DNA of 64,000 nt, from positions 1-64,000 of the forward strand of contig JAIXSE010000014.1 of the NCBI GenBank assembly GCA_027484825.1. Reading direction: 5' to 3'. Origin of the DNA: Rubrivivax sp. (GTDB lineage: Bacteria > Pseudomonadota > Gammaproteobacteria > Burkholderiales > Burkholderiaceae_C). How positions within the stretch are numbered: position 1 is the first letter of the stretch; each line of letters begins with the position of its first letter. Below, piece by piece: positions 28,545 to 37,599 of the stretch. The notes beneath the pieces are model-generated. The model worked only from the letters and a program-made list of their open reading frames with translations, made no database searches and had not been told where the DNA came from. A program made the position numbers and the translations under genes.

Positions 28545-28793
28545 ATGCATTTCGCGGAAGTGGACACAGGCGACTATCGCATCTACGCCGGAGCCATCGA
28601 GCGTCCCCGCCAATTCGGATATGTCGCCGCCGTGGTCGTCATGCGCCAGGGCCGCGCCCCTGAAAAGCGGGAAGCCTACCGGGACGAGAACCTCGCCGGC
28701 GGTTATGGGTGGGCCACCCCCGCCGAAGCGCTGCGCTTTGCCATCAATGCGGGCAAGGAAGCGGTGATGTGCAGCATCGGCATGCGGACCTGA
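28545..28793 (+). CDS. Small conserved-looking hypothetical protein
   Basis: An 82-aa protein not recognised. It reads as a compact alpha/beta domain (DTGDYRIYAGAIERPRQ, then GYVAAVVVMRQG, then TPAEALRFAINAGKEAV), with no signal peptide. ATG 28545 has AGGAG eight bases upstream, which decides the start; ATG 28530 is in frame but lacks a ribosome site. The following 281 bp (28794-29074) hold no supported gene. Confidence 0.6.
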   Translation: MHFAEVDTGDYRIYAGAIERPRQFGYVAAVVVMRQGRAPEKREAYRDENLAGGYGWATPAEALRFAINAGKEAVMCSIGMRT

Positions 28794-29074
28794 ATCGTGG
28801 CAGACGCACGCCACGCCGGGCACCGCCGCACGCTGCTGGCGGTAGGCACCGTCCGGCTGCTGGTGCAGGCGGCCCCCCGCTGCGCCGCGCGGGACCGGCA
28901 GGCCCCACCGGCCCGGGCCACGGTGGATGCCCCCTGGTCGATGCGCGTGCCCCCCACCCGTGATCGTGCGCATGGCGGGGCGTCGGGTGCGGCTCAAGCG
29001 GCCCAGACCGTCTTTCGTCGCGTCACCGGTGTTCCTCCCTTGGAGTCCCCCGGCCCCGCCGCTATCGTGCGGGC

Positions 29075-30172
29075 ATGTCCTTACCGCCGTCCGCGACTCC
29101 TCCCACCAGCTTCCGCGCGCCGGGTCAGCCCTGGCACGGGTTTGTCTCCTACCTGACGCCCCGCCGTCTGGCGCTGGCGCTGGTGCTGGCCACGGTGGCC
29201 GCCGTGGCGCTGAATCCCATCTTCATCATCCCCTTCCCGGTGCTGCTGGGGCGGACCATGTTCGTCGGCATGCTGGCGCTGCTGGCGTTTTCCGCCGCCG
29301 GGCAATGGCCGCGGCGCTTGCCGCGCTGGTGGGCGCGCTGGTTCTTCCAGGTGGTGGTGGTGGCCGCTGCCGTACCGGTGGCGACCCTGGTGGTCTATCT
29401 GGTGGCGGTGGGCGGCGACCTGGCCACCCTGGTGCAGTCCGAAGCCCGGATGCTGGGCTTCATGTGGATTGCCGGCTCGGGCCTGGTCGTGGGTCCCTTG
29501 CTGGCGATGGGGGCGCTGTACCGGCAGCGTGATGCGGAAGCCCGCAACCAGGCGCTCAGCTTCGAGCTGGAGCGCAGCGAGCTGGAGCGCCAGGCGCTGG
29601 ATGCCCGCCTGCGTCTGCTGCAGGCCCAGGTCGAACCCCACTTCCTGTTCAACACCCTGGCCAATGTCCGGGCCCTGGTGGAGACCGGCTCCCCGCAGGC
29701 TGCACCGGTGCTGCGCAGCCTCATTGCCTACCTGCGCGCCGCCATGCCGCGCCTGCAGGGCGAAAGCACCACGCTGGGCGACGAACTCGCACTGGTGCAG
29801 GCCTATCTGGAACTGATGCATCTGCGCATGCCGGACCGGCTGAGCTATGTGGTGGATGTGTCCCCCGCGCTCAGTGGGCTGCGCTTTCCGCCGATGGCGC
29901 TGCTGACCCTGGTGGAGAACGCGGTGCGGCACGGCGTGGACCCCAGCGAGGATGGCGGGCGCATCGAGGTGGGCGGCGAGACAAAGGACGGACGCGTCCA
30001 CCTGTGGGTGAGCGATACCGGCGTGGGGCTGCAACACGAGATGGGCGCGGGCACCGGACTGCGGAATCTGCGAGAGCGGTTGACGCTCTTCTATGGACTC
30101 TCGGCCACTCTGGAACTCACCGAAAATCAGCCGCATGGTCTGCGTGCGGAAGTCAGCTTCCCGCCGCCCTGA
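29075..30172 (+). CDS. LytS/AlgZ-type sensor histidine kinase
   Basis: A 365-aa kinase with four hydrophobic segments (about 32-50, 60-76, 92-112, 126-146), a coiled coil (about 150-182) and a His_kinase domain with phospho-acceptor H189 in QVEPHFLFNTLANV, then the ATPase domain (LVENAVRHGVDP as N box, SDTGVGL, GTGLRNLRERL). It pairs with the LytTR regulator 119 bp downstream. In Pseudomonas the similar AlgZ/AlgR pair controls alginate and twitching; the signal here is unknown. Confidence 0.93.
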   Translation: MSLPPSATPPTSFRAPGQPWHGFVSYLTPRRLALALVLATVAAVALNPIFIIPFPVLLGRTMFVGMLALLAFSAAGQWPRRLPRWWARWFFQVVVVAAAVPVATLVVYLVAVGGDLATLVQSEARMLGFMWIAGSGLVVGPLLAMGALYRQRDAEARNQALSFELERSELERQALDARLRLLQAQVEPHFLFNTLANVRALVETGSPQAAPVLRSLIAYLRAAMPRLQGESTTLGDELALVQAYLELMHLRMPDRLSYVVDVSPALSGLRFPPMALLTLVENAVRHGVDPSEDGGRIEVGGETKDGRVHLWVSDTGVGLQHEMGAGTGLRNLRERLTLFYGLSATLELTENQPHGLRAEVSFPPP

Positions 30173-30291
30173 GCAGGGTGTTGGGTCGCGCCTTTCATCC
30201 GCCCACCGACCGTCCATGGACCGCTCGCCGACCCGACTCGTGACTCGCCCCGTGACTCGCCCATGATCGACGCCGACTCACCGACACCACC

Positions 30292-31158
30292 ATGACCACT
30301 GCTGCTCCGACCGCTCTGATCGCCGACGATGAACCGCTGCTGCGAGACAGCCTGCAACGCAGCCTGGCCGCGGCTTGGCCAGCCCTGACGGTGGTGGCGC
30401 AGGCCCGCAACGGAAGAGAGGCGGTGGAGCTGTTCGAGGCGCATCGCCCGGACATCGTCTTCCTGGATGTCCACATGCCGGGCCTGAACGGCATGGAGGC
30501 CGCCCGCCAGATCGCACGGCAGGCGCATATCGTGTTTGTCACCGCCTATCAGGACTATGCGCTGCAGGCCTTCGAGCGTGGCGCCATCGACTATCTGGTC
30601 AAGCCCATCGATGAAGCCCGTCTGGCGGATACGGTGGAGCGCTTGAAGGGCCGGCTCCAGACCGCTGCACCCGCGCAGGCACCGGTGGCGCTGGAGACGG
30701 TGATCGAAGAGCTGGCACGCCGCATCGCCCGGCCGGTGTCAGCCAACCCCGCCACCCCCGCCAACCCCGCGATCGGTCCGGCCGCCAACCCGCTCGCCAA
30801 TCCAGCCTCACAGGCCCTCGCCTCGGACACCGGTCCGCTGCAATGGATCCGCGCCTCCGTCGGCAGCACCCTCAAGCTGATCCCGGTCGACGACATCCTC
30901 TTCCTGCGCTCGGACGAGAAGTACACCCTGGTGGCCACCGTCGACGGTGAAGCGCTGATCCGCACGCCGATCCGCGAGCTGATCGAGCGACTGGACCCGC
31001 AGCGATTTGTGCAGGTGCACCGCTCGGTGGTGGTGAACCTGCATGCCATCAGCCACGTCACGCGCGGGCCGAACGAGACGGCCGACGTGCACCTGAAGGC
31101 GCGGCCGGAGGTGCTGCCGGTCAGCCGCAGCTACCTGCACCTGTTCCGGCAGATGTGA
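30292..31158 (+). CDS. LytTR-family response regulator (AlgR-like)
   Basis: A 288-aa regulator: receiver domain (about 5-122) with acidic pair D12-D13, phospho-acceptor D59 (FLDVHMPG) and K104 (LVKPID); an Ala/Pro/Asn-rich linker (about 145-180, including near-repeats of PANPA); and a C-terminal LytTR DNA-binding domain (about 183-288, VDDILFLRSDEKYTLV and FVQVHRSVVVNLHAI). It is the partner of the kinase just upstream. Confidence 0.94.
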   Translation: MTTAAPTALIADDEPLLRDSLQRSLAAAWPALTVVAQARNGREAVELFEAHRPDIVFLDVHMPGLNGMEAARQIARQAHIVFVTAYQDYALQAFERGAIDYLVKPIDEARLADTVERLKGRLQTAAPAQAPVALETVIEELARRIARPVSANPATPANPAIGPAANPLANPASQALASDTGPLQWIRASVGSTLKLIPVDDILFLRSDEKYTLVATVDGEALIRTPIRELIERLDPQRFVQVHRSVVVNLHAISHVTRGPNETADVHLKARPEVLPVSRSYLHLFRQM

Positions 31159-31173
31159 GGCCGCCGCTGGCCT

Positions 31174-31209
31174 GCGCCTGAGCCCGCGCCTGAGCCCGCG
31201 CCTGAACTG
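31174..31209 (+). repeat. 12-bp tandem repeat, three units
   Basis: GCGCCTGAGCCC twice and GCGCCTGAACTG once, immediately after the response regulator gene. Confidence 0.85.
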
Positions 31210-31267
31210 GCATTCGCTTGCGCAGCCCGCGCCTCACCGTATGGGCGCCTCGCCTCACGGCATGGGC

Positions 31268-31291
31268 GGCCTCAGCGGCGGCGCTGAGGCC
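31268..31291. other. GC-rich hairpin between convergent genes
   Basis: GGCCTCAGC pairs perfectly with GCTGAGGCC around loop GGCGGC. It lacks a T run but sits between the convergent regulator and aminopeptidase genes and may contribute to termination. Confidence 0.45.
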
Positions 31292-31331
31292 TTCACTGAG
31301 GCCTGCGCGTCAGCAGGCCATCTCCCTCTGA

Positions 31332-33149
31332 TCAGCGGCCCAGCGGCTCCGTCCGCGCCGTCAACCAGGCCAGCGCATCGCCCGTCACCAGCGGCGACAG
31401 ACGGCGGCGCACTTCTGCGTGATAGCGGTTGAGCCAATCCAGCTCTTCATCCGACAGCAGCGCCACCTCGATGCAGCGGGTGTCGATCGGGCAGAGCGTG
31501 AGCGTCTCGAAGGCCAGCATCTCTCCGAACTGGCCGTTCTCCGGCGTCTCATGCTGGACATTCAGCACCAGATTCTCGATGCGCACGCCCCACTGATTCG
31601 GCCGGTACAGACCCGGCTCGATCGAGGTGATCATGCCCGGCTCCATCGCCATGTTGGCATCCGGCACGGCCTTGGAAATGCTCTGCGGCCCTTCATGCAC
31701 ATTCATGAAGTAACCCACGCCGTGCCCGGTGCCATGGCCGTAGTCCAGGCCATGGGCCCACAGCGGCGCACGGGCGATGGCGTCCAGCATCGGGCTCAGC
31801 GTGCCGCGCGGGAACACGGTGCGGGACAGTGCAATGGTGCCCTTGAGCACCAGCGTGTAGTCCCGGCGCTGGGCGCCGGACACCTGGCCGATCGGCCACA
31901 CGCGGGTGATGTCGGTGGTGCCGCCCAGGTACTGGCCGCCCGAGTCGATCAGCAGCAGGCCGTCGCCCTTGATCTCGGAGAACAGCTCCGGCAGGGCGCG
32001 GTAGTGGGGCAGGGCGCCGTTGGCATTGAAGCCGGCGATGGTGGAAAACGACAGGCCCACAAAGCCGGGACGTTTGGCGCGCTCGGCGCTCAGCCGCTCG
32101 TCCACCTTCAGCTCGTCCAGCGCTTCGCCGCGGGCCAGGGCGGCTTCGAACCAGGCGTAGAAGGCGCACATCGCGGCGCCGTCCTGCTCCATGGCTTCGC
32201 GCACAAACTGCGCTTCCGCCGCATTCTTGCGGCTCTTGAGCAGCGTGCTGGGATTGATGGCCTCGATCACCCGCACGGCGGCGGGCAGCGCTTCACGCAG
32301 GCCCAGGGTCACGCGGCGCGGATCGATCAGCACGGTGGCCGAGGCCGGCACCTGCGCCAGCGCCTGCCGCGCGTCCGAATAGGGGCGCACCTGCACGCCG
32401 TCCGCGGACAGGCGCTGGCTCAAGGCCGCGTCAATCTTGCCGGGCTGGACAAACAGCGCCGCGCTGTCCAGCGTCAGCAGGGCATGGCCCACGAACACCG
32501 GGTTGTAGCTGACGTCCGAGCCGCGCAGGTTGAACAGCCAGGCCACATCGTCCACGCTGGAGATGAGATGGTGCGTCGCCCCATGCTTGACCATGGCCGC
32601 ACGCACCTGCGCCAGCTTGTCGGCACGGCTGACGGTGGCATGCGGGGCCGTGTGTTCGTAGACCGCGGCGTCCGGCAGGCCGGGGCGGCCTTCCCAGGTG
32701 CTCTCGAGCAGGTCCAGGTCGGTGTTGATGCGGATCTGGCGCGGCGTCAGCGCCTGACGCAGCAACTGCGCCATGGCCAGGCCCAGCACCTGGCCGTCCA
32801 CCACCAGCGTCTGGCCGGGCTGAAGCACCTCAGCCAGCCAGCCGACATGGTGGGTGGCCGCGCCGGTCGGGATCTTGAACAGCGAAATGCCGCTGCCCTG
32901 CAGTTCACGCTCGGCCTGGGTCCAGTAGCGGCTGTCGGCGAAGAGGACGGCGGCGTCCCGGGTGACGACCAGGGTGCCCATGGAGCCGGTGAAGCCCGAC
33001 AGCCATTCCCGGCCTTGCCAGCGTTCGGGCAGGTATTCCGACAGATGAGGGTCGGCGGAGGGCACCAGGATGGCGTGGGCGTCGGCGTCGCGCAGGGCGT
33101 CCCGCAGGCGGGAGATGCGCAGCTTGATCTGGGAAATGCGGGTGTCCAT
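31332..33149 (-). CDS. M24B aminopeptidase P family protein
   Basis: A 605-aa Xaa-Pro aminopeptidase of the long cytosolic (XPNPEP1-like) type with two creatinase N-domains (about 1-310) and a C-terminal pita-bread metallopeptidase domain. The dinuclear metal ligands are visible: Asp residues in LLIDSGGQYLGGTTDITR, His in GTGHGVGYFMNVHEG, and Glu in TSIEPGLY and VRIENLVL. It removes N-terminal residues preceding proline. It lies 100 bp downstream of kynA on the same strand; a functional link is not evident. Confidence 0.93.
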   Translation of the reverse strand: MDTRISQIKLRISRLRDALRDADAHAILVPSADPHLSEYLPERWQGREWLSGFTGSMGTLVVTRDAAVLFADSRYWTQAERELQGSGISLFKIPTGAATHHVGWLAEVLQPGQTLVVDGQVLGLAMAQLLRQALTPRQIRINTDLDLLESTWEGRPGLPDAAVYEHTAPHATVSRADKLAQVRAAMVKHGATHHLISSVDDVAWLFNLRGSDVSYNPVFVGHALLTLDSAALFVQPGKIDAALSQRLSADGVQVRPYSDARQALAQVPASATVLIDPRRVTLGLREALPAAVRVIEAINPSTLLKSRKNAAEAQFVREAMEQDGAAMCAFYAWFEAALARGEALDELKVDERLSAERAKRPGFVGLSFSTIAGFNANGALPHYRALPELFSEIKGDGLLLIDSGGQYLGGTTDITRVWPIGQVSGAQRRDYTLVLKGTIALSRTVFPRGTLSPMLDAIARAPLWAHGLDYGHGTGHGVGYFMNVHEGPQSISKAVPDANMAMEPGMITSIEPGLYRPNQWGVRIENLVLNVQHETPENGQFGEMLAFETLTLCPIDTRCIEVALLSDEELDWLNRYHAEVRRRLSPLVTGDALAWLTARTEPLGR

Positions 33150-33249
33150 GGGCGGGCCTTGTGAGCTGCATCAACGTGGCCCGATTGTAGGAGTTGGCCC
33201 TGCCCATGACGGTTGGCATGCCGTCACCGGGGGCCGACTTCACTTCTTT

Positions 33250-34134
33250 TCACAATTCCGTGCGCAATGCCCAGAGTTCGGGGAACAGCACCACATCCAG
33301 CATCTTGCGCAGATAGCTCACGCCGCCGGTGCCGCCGGTGCCGCGCTTGAAGCCGATCACCCGCTCCACGGTGGTGACATGGCGGAAACGCCACAGGCGG
33401 AAGGCATCTTCCAGGTCCACCAGTTCTTCGCCCATCTGGTAGAGGTCCCAGTACTGCTTGGGGTCGCGGTAGACCTGCAGCCAGGCGGCCTTGACGCCGT
33501 CGTCCGCTTCGTAGGGGCGGGTGAAGTCGCGCGTGAGGTGGGAGGTGGGCACCGCAATGCCGCGGCGCTGCATCAGGCGCAGGACTTCGTCGTAGAGCGA
33601 CGGCGCCTCATAGGCGGCCTGCACCTCGGCCAGCAGGTCGGGGCGATGTGCGTGCGGCTTGAGCATTGCCGCATTCTTGTTGCCCAGCATGAATTCGATG
33701 CGCCGGTACTGGGCACTCTGGAAGCCGCTGCTGTTCGAGAGATAGGGCCGGATGGCGGAATACTCGGGCGGCGTCATCGTGCCCAGCACGTCCCAGGCGT
33801 GCACCAGCTGCTCCATGATGCGCGAAACGCGCGCCAGCATCTTGAAGGCTTCCGGCAGATGGTCGGCCGCCACTTCGCGCACGGCGCCGTGCAGCTCATG
33901 CAGCATCAGCTTCATCCACAACTCGGAGGTCTGGTGCTGCACGATGAACAGCATCTCGTTGTGGTCCGGCGAGAGCGGATGCTGGGCACTCAGCACCTGG
34001 TCCAGGTGCAGGTAGTCCCCATAGCTCATGTCGCGGGAGAAATCGAGCTGCGCGCCTTCCTCCCGGACGATGCGTTCGGTGGTGCCGGTGTCAGCGCCGG
34101 TGTCAGCAGCCGGGGTGTGATGCGGGCAACTCAT
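33250..34134 (-). CDS. kynA: Tryptophan 2,3-dioxygenase
   Basis: The heme enzyme that opens the indole ring of tryptophan to N-formylkynurenine, the first step of the kynurenine route. The 294-aa protein has [50 protein letters not shown] and [11 protein letters not shown], all family landmarks. ATG 34134 is chosen because it overlaps the kynU stop by 4 bp (ATGA); the in-frame start 39 bp upstream would overlap kynU more. Confidence 0.97.
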   Translation of the reverse strand: MSCPHHTPAADTGADTGTTERIVREEGAQLDFSRDMSYGDYLHLDQVLSAQHPLSPDHNEMLFIVQHQTSELWMKLMLHELHGAVREVAADHLPEAFKMLARVSRIMEQLVHAWDVLGTMTPPEYSAIRPYLSNSSGFQSAQYRRIEFMLGNKNAAMLKPHAHRPDLLAEVQAAYEAPSLYDEVLRLMQRRGIAVPTSHLTRDFTRPYEADDGVKAAWLQVYRDPKQYWDLYQMGEELVDLEDAFRLWRFRHVTTVERVIGFKRGTGGTGGVSYLRKMLDVVLFPELWALRTEL

Positions 34135-35429
34135 GTCACGGCCGCCTTCTGGTTGAAGCGGGCTTCGCGCCACTCTTCGCGCGTGAGCACCTGATGCAGA
34201 TGTTCCACCGCATCCCAGGCGTCGGTGAAGCCCACATACAGCGGCGTGAAGCCGAATCGCAGGATGTGCGGCACCTGGTCCAGCCGGTCCGGGTCGCCGG
34301 CCCGATAGTCGCCGATGACGCCGCGCTCGATCAGCGCCTGCACCACCGCATAGCTGGCCCGCTCCAGCGGCGGCTTCAGGGCCAGGCAGACCTGGCTGCC
34401 GCGCCGCGCGTCTTCACGCGGGGACACAACGGTGACGCCCAGGTGTCCGCAGCGCTCCTCGGCGAGCCGGGCAAAGAGCGCCGTCAGCGCCAGCGACTTG
34501 CGGCGCAAGGCCGCCATGCCGCCCATCGGCTCGGCCGCCAGCAGCGTGTCCACGCCGCATTCCAGCGCCGCCATGGAGATGATGGCCGGCGTGCCGCAGA
34601 TGTAGCGGCGGATGCCGGGGGCCGGGCGATAGTCCGGGCTGAACTCGAACGGTGCCGCATGGCCCAGCCAGCCGGAGAGCGGCTGCCAGAAGCGGTCGGC
34701 ATGGCGGGGATGGACCCACACAAAGGCCGGCGCACCCGGGCCGCCGTTGAGGTACTTGTAGCCGCAGCCGATGGCGAAGTCGGCATCGGCGCCGGTCAGG
34801 TCCACCGGCACGGCGCCCGCGGAGTGGCACAGGTCCCAGATGGTGAGTGCCCCGACGTCATGCGCTGCACGCGTCAGCGCCGCCATGTCGTGCCAGGCGC
34901 CGGTGCGGTAGTTCACATCGGTGATCAGCAGCACCGCGAGCGAGCTGTTGAGCTGCGCCGCCAGTTCCTCAGGGCTGTCCACCAGCACCAGCTGCATGCC
35001 GTGCTGCTCGGCCACGCTCTGGCTGATGTAGAGATCGGTCGGGAAGTTGCTGCGCTCGGTGACGATGGTGGTGCGGCCCGGCGACTGGGCCTGGATCATC
35101 CGCACCGCGGCGGTCATCACCTTGTAGATGTTGAGCGAGGTCGAATCGGCCACGACCACTTCGCCCGGGCCTGCACCGATCAGCCGGGCGATCTTGTCGC
35201 CGATGCGGGTGGGCAGGTCGATCCAGCCGGCGGTGTTCCAGCTCTTGATCAGGTCCCGGCCCCATTCCTGCGTCACCACCTCCTGCACGCGGGCCGGTGT
35301 GGCGGCGGGCATAGCGCCCAGGGAATTGCCGTCCAGATAGATGACGCCGGGCGGCAGCAGCATCTGTTGTCGCAGCGAGGCCAAGGGGTCGGCCGCATCC
35401 AGGGCCTGGCAGTCTTGTCGTGTGGTCAT
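34131..35429 (-). CDS. kynU: Kynureninase
   Basis: The PLP enzyme that cleaves kynurenine to anthranilate and alanine. The 432-aa protein contains [11 protein letters not shown], the PLP lysine in [16 protein letters not shown], and [14 protein letters not shown]. It lies between kynB (45-bp gap) and kynA (4-bp overlap), completing tryptophan to anthranilate. Confidence 0.97.
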   Translation of the reverse strand: MTTRQDCQALDAADPLASLRQQMLLPPGVIYLDGNSLGAMPAATPARVQEVVTQEWGRDLIKSWNTAGWIDLPTRIGDKIARLIGAGPGEVVVADSTSLNIYKVMTAAVRMIQAQSPGRTTIVTERSNFPTDLYISQSVAEQHGMQLVLVDSPEELAAQLNSSLAVLLITDVNYRTGAWHDMAALTRAAHDVGALTIWDLCHSAGAVPVDLTGADADFAIGCGYKYLNGGPGAPAFVWVHPRHADRFWQPLSGWLGHAAPFEFSPDYRPAPGIRRYICGTPAIISMAALECGVDTLLAAEPMGGMAALRRKSLALTALFARLAEERCGHLGVTVVSPREDARRGSQVCLALKPPLERASYAVVQALIERGVIGDYRAGDPDRLDQVPHILRFGFTPLYVGFTDAWDAVEHLHQVLTREEWREARFNQKAAVT

Positions 35430-35474
35430 GGGGGTGGCGGGGTCAGGGATGAGGTCAGAGCGGCTGCGGGCGGG

Positions 35475-36104
35475 TCACAGCGCGCGCAGCACGGCACGCA
35501 CCGGTGATGCGCAGGCGCCGGCCAGCTTCAGGGGCAGAGCGATCAGTTCATAGTCCCCTTCGGCCACGTCGTCCAGCACCAGGTTCTCCAGCACGCGGAG
35601 GTCCAGGCGCAGCAGGCGCTGGTGGCTGTCCAGGGTCTTGCTGCTGGCGGGGTCCACCGACGGCGTGTCCAGGCCGATCAGCCGCACGCCCCGGGCCGCC
35701 AGCCATTCCACCGTCTCGGGCGCGTAGGCGGTGAAGTCTGGATTCCAGACGGTGTCCGCCTTCAGGTTGCAGCGCACCAGCACGCGGGGCGGCAGGTCCT
35801 TCTCGGCATGCGCCAGATGCTCGATGCGGATCAGCGATCCGCAGCCGATGGCGTGAATCACGCGGCACGGGCCCAGATAGGGGTCGAGGGCGACCTCGGC
35901 GGCGGAGGGCGCGTCATCGGCGTAATGCAGCGGCGCATCGGCATGCGCGCCCACATGCGGCGACAGCGTCACCGCACTCAGGTTCACCGGGCACTGCGGC
36001 GACAGACGGGCCGTCCAGCGCAGGCTGTACGGTTCATCGCCGGGGAAGATCGGCGAATCCGGTGCAACGACCGGGGAGATGTCCCAAAGGGTCTTGTGGC
36101 TCAT
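35475..36104 (-). CDS. kynB: Kynurenine formamidase
   Basis: A metal-dependent cyclase-family hydrolase that converts N-formylkynurenine to kynurenine. The 209-aa protein has the metal-binding HVGAHADAPLHY (HxGAHxDAPxH), PIFPGDEPY near the N-terminus and GLDTPSVDP. ATG 36104 gives MSHKTLWDISP, the normal start; the frame is open upstream without resemblance. It is the first gene of kynB-kynU-kynA. Confidence 0.96.
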   Translation of the reverse strand: MSHKTLWDISPVVAPDSPIFPGDEPYSLRWTARLSPQCPVNLSAVTLSPHVGAHADAPLHYADDAPSAAEVALDPYLGPCRVIHAIGCGSLIRIEHLAHAEKDLPPRVLVRCNLKADTVWNPDFTAYAPETVEWLAARGVRLIGLDTPSVDPASSKTLDSHQRLLRLDLRVLENLVLDDVAEGDYELIALPLKLAGACASPVRAVLRAL

Positions 36105-36364
36105 GGCGATGTGGGCAAGAGGTCCGGCGGGTTGCAGTTCCCGGCCAACGGCGCGCACCTTATCGTGGGGTCGGGACCCGTGGTGTCGGTTAATTCCAAC
36201 AGGGACTGCAGCGCCCCAACGGCAAACAGGTGCGGACGCACCGGAGTGATCAATTTTGCGAGGGCCCCTGCTGGCAAGGTGGTGACACGATGGCCCCCGC
36301 GTCCGCACTACCATGCAGCATGGCACCCTGTGCAGACGGCGTTCCGCCAGCGAGAGAGACACTC

Positions 36365-37597
36365 ATGAACCCGACATCATCCTCCCCCACGCAAGACCCC
36401 AAGGCCGGCAAGGCCCACAAGGCGCCCAAGGCGCATTTCCATTGGGATGACCCGCTGCTGCTGGAGCAGCAACTCACCGACGACGAACGCGCCGTTCGGG
36501 ACGCGGCCCATGCCTATTGCCAGGACCGGCTGGCCCCGCGCGTGGTGGAAGCCTTCCGCCACGAAAAGACCGACGCCTCCATCTTCCGCGAAATGGGCGA
36601 ACTGGGCCTGCTGGGCGCAACCATTCCGGACACCTACGGCGGCGCGGGTCTGAACTATGTCTGCTATGGGCTGATCGCCCGCGAGGTGGAGCGGGTGGAC
36701 AGCGGCTACCGGTCGATGATGAGCGTGCAGAGCTCGCTGGTCATGGTGCCCATCCATGAATTCGGCAATGAAGCTACGCGCCAGAAATACCTGCCCAAGC
36801 TGGCCAGCGGCGAATGGATCGGCTGCTTCGGGCTGACCGAGCCCAACCATGGTTCGGACCCGGCCTCGATGGTGACGCGGGCCAAGAAGGTGGACGGCGG
36901 TTATTCACTCACCGGCAGCAAGATGTGGATCACCAACAGCCCGATTGCCGACGTGTTCGTGGTGTGGGCCAAGGATGATGAAGGCCAGATCCGTGGCTTC
37001 GTGCTGGAGAAGGGCTGGAAGGGCCTGAGCGCGCCGGCCATTCACGGCAAGGTGGGCCTGCGCGCATCGATCACCGGTGGGATCGTGATGGACGGCGTCT
37101 TCTGCCCGGAAGAGAACGCCTTCCCCGACGTGCGCGGCCTCAAGGGGCCGTTCACCTGCCTCAACAGCGCGCGTTTCGGCATCGCCTGGGGCGCACTGGG
37201 CGCGGCGGAGAGCTGCTGGTTCACCGCCCGTCAATACGTACTGGACCGCCACCAGTTCGGCAAGCCACTCGCGGCCAATCAGCTGGTGCAGAAGAAGCTG
37301 GCGGACATGCAGACCGAGATCACCCTGGGCCTGCAAGGCTGCCTGCGGCTGGGCCGGATGAAGGACGAAGGCACCGCGGCCGTGGAGATCACCTCCATCA
37401 TGAAGCGCAACAGCTGCGGCAAGGCGCTGGACATCGCCCGCACCGCGCGCGACATGCTGGGCGGCAACGGCATCAGCGACGAGTTCGGCGTTGCCCGCCA
37501 CCTGGTCAATCTGGAAGTGGTCAACACCTACGAGGGCACGCACGACATCCATGCGCTGATCCTGGGCCGGGCGCAGACCGGCATCGCCGCCTTCTGA
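36365..37597 (+). CDS. gcdH: Glutaryl-CoA dehydrogenase-type acyl-CoA dehydrogenase
   Basis: A 410-aa flavoprotein that oxidises and decarboxylates glutaryl-CoA to crotonyl-CoA in lysine and aromatic degradation. [52 protein letters not shown] and the catalytic Glu in [20 protein letters not shown] are those of GcdH rather than short-chain enzymes. ATG 36365 gives the expected length. It is divergent from kynB across 260 bp and ends 2 bp from the convergent glk-hexR. Confidence 0.93.
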   Translation: MNPTSSSPTQDPKAGKAHKAPKAHFHWDDPLLLEQQLTDDERAVRDAAHAYCQDRLAPRVVEAFRHEKTDASIFREMGELGLLGATIPDTYGGAGLNYVCYGLIAREVERVDSGYRSMMSVQSSLVMVPIHEFGNEATRQKYLPKLASGEWIGCFGLTEPNHGSDPASMVTRAKKVDGGYSLTGSKMWITNSPIADVFVVWAKDDEGQIRGFVLEKGWKGLSAPAIHGKVGLRASITGGIVMDGVFCPEENAFPDVRGLKGPFTCLNSARFGIAWGALGAAESCWFTARQYVLDRHQFGKPLAANQLVQKKLADMQTEITLGLQGCLRLGRMKDEGTAAVEITSIMKRNSCGKALDIARTARDMLGGNGISDEFGVARHLVNLEVVNTYEGTHDIHALILGRAQTGIAAF

Positions 37598-37599
37598 TC

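Noticed and set aside
28797-29156. Possible 119-codon gene between the small hypothetical gene and the histidine kinase
   Set aside because: GTG start without ribosome site, Arg/Pro/Ala-biased product, and overlap with the kinase gene start.
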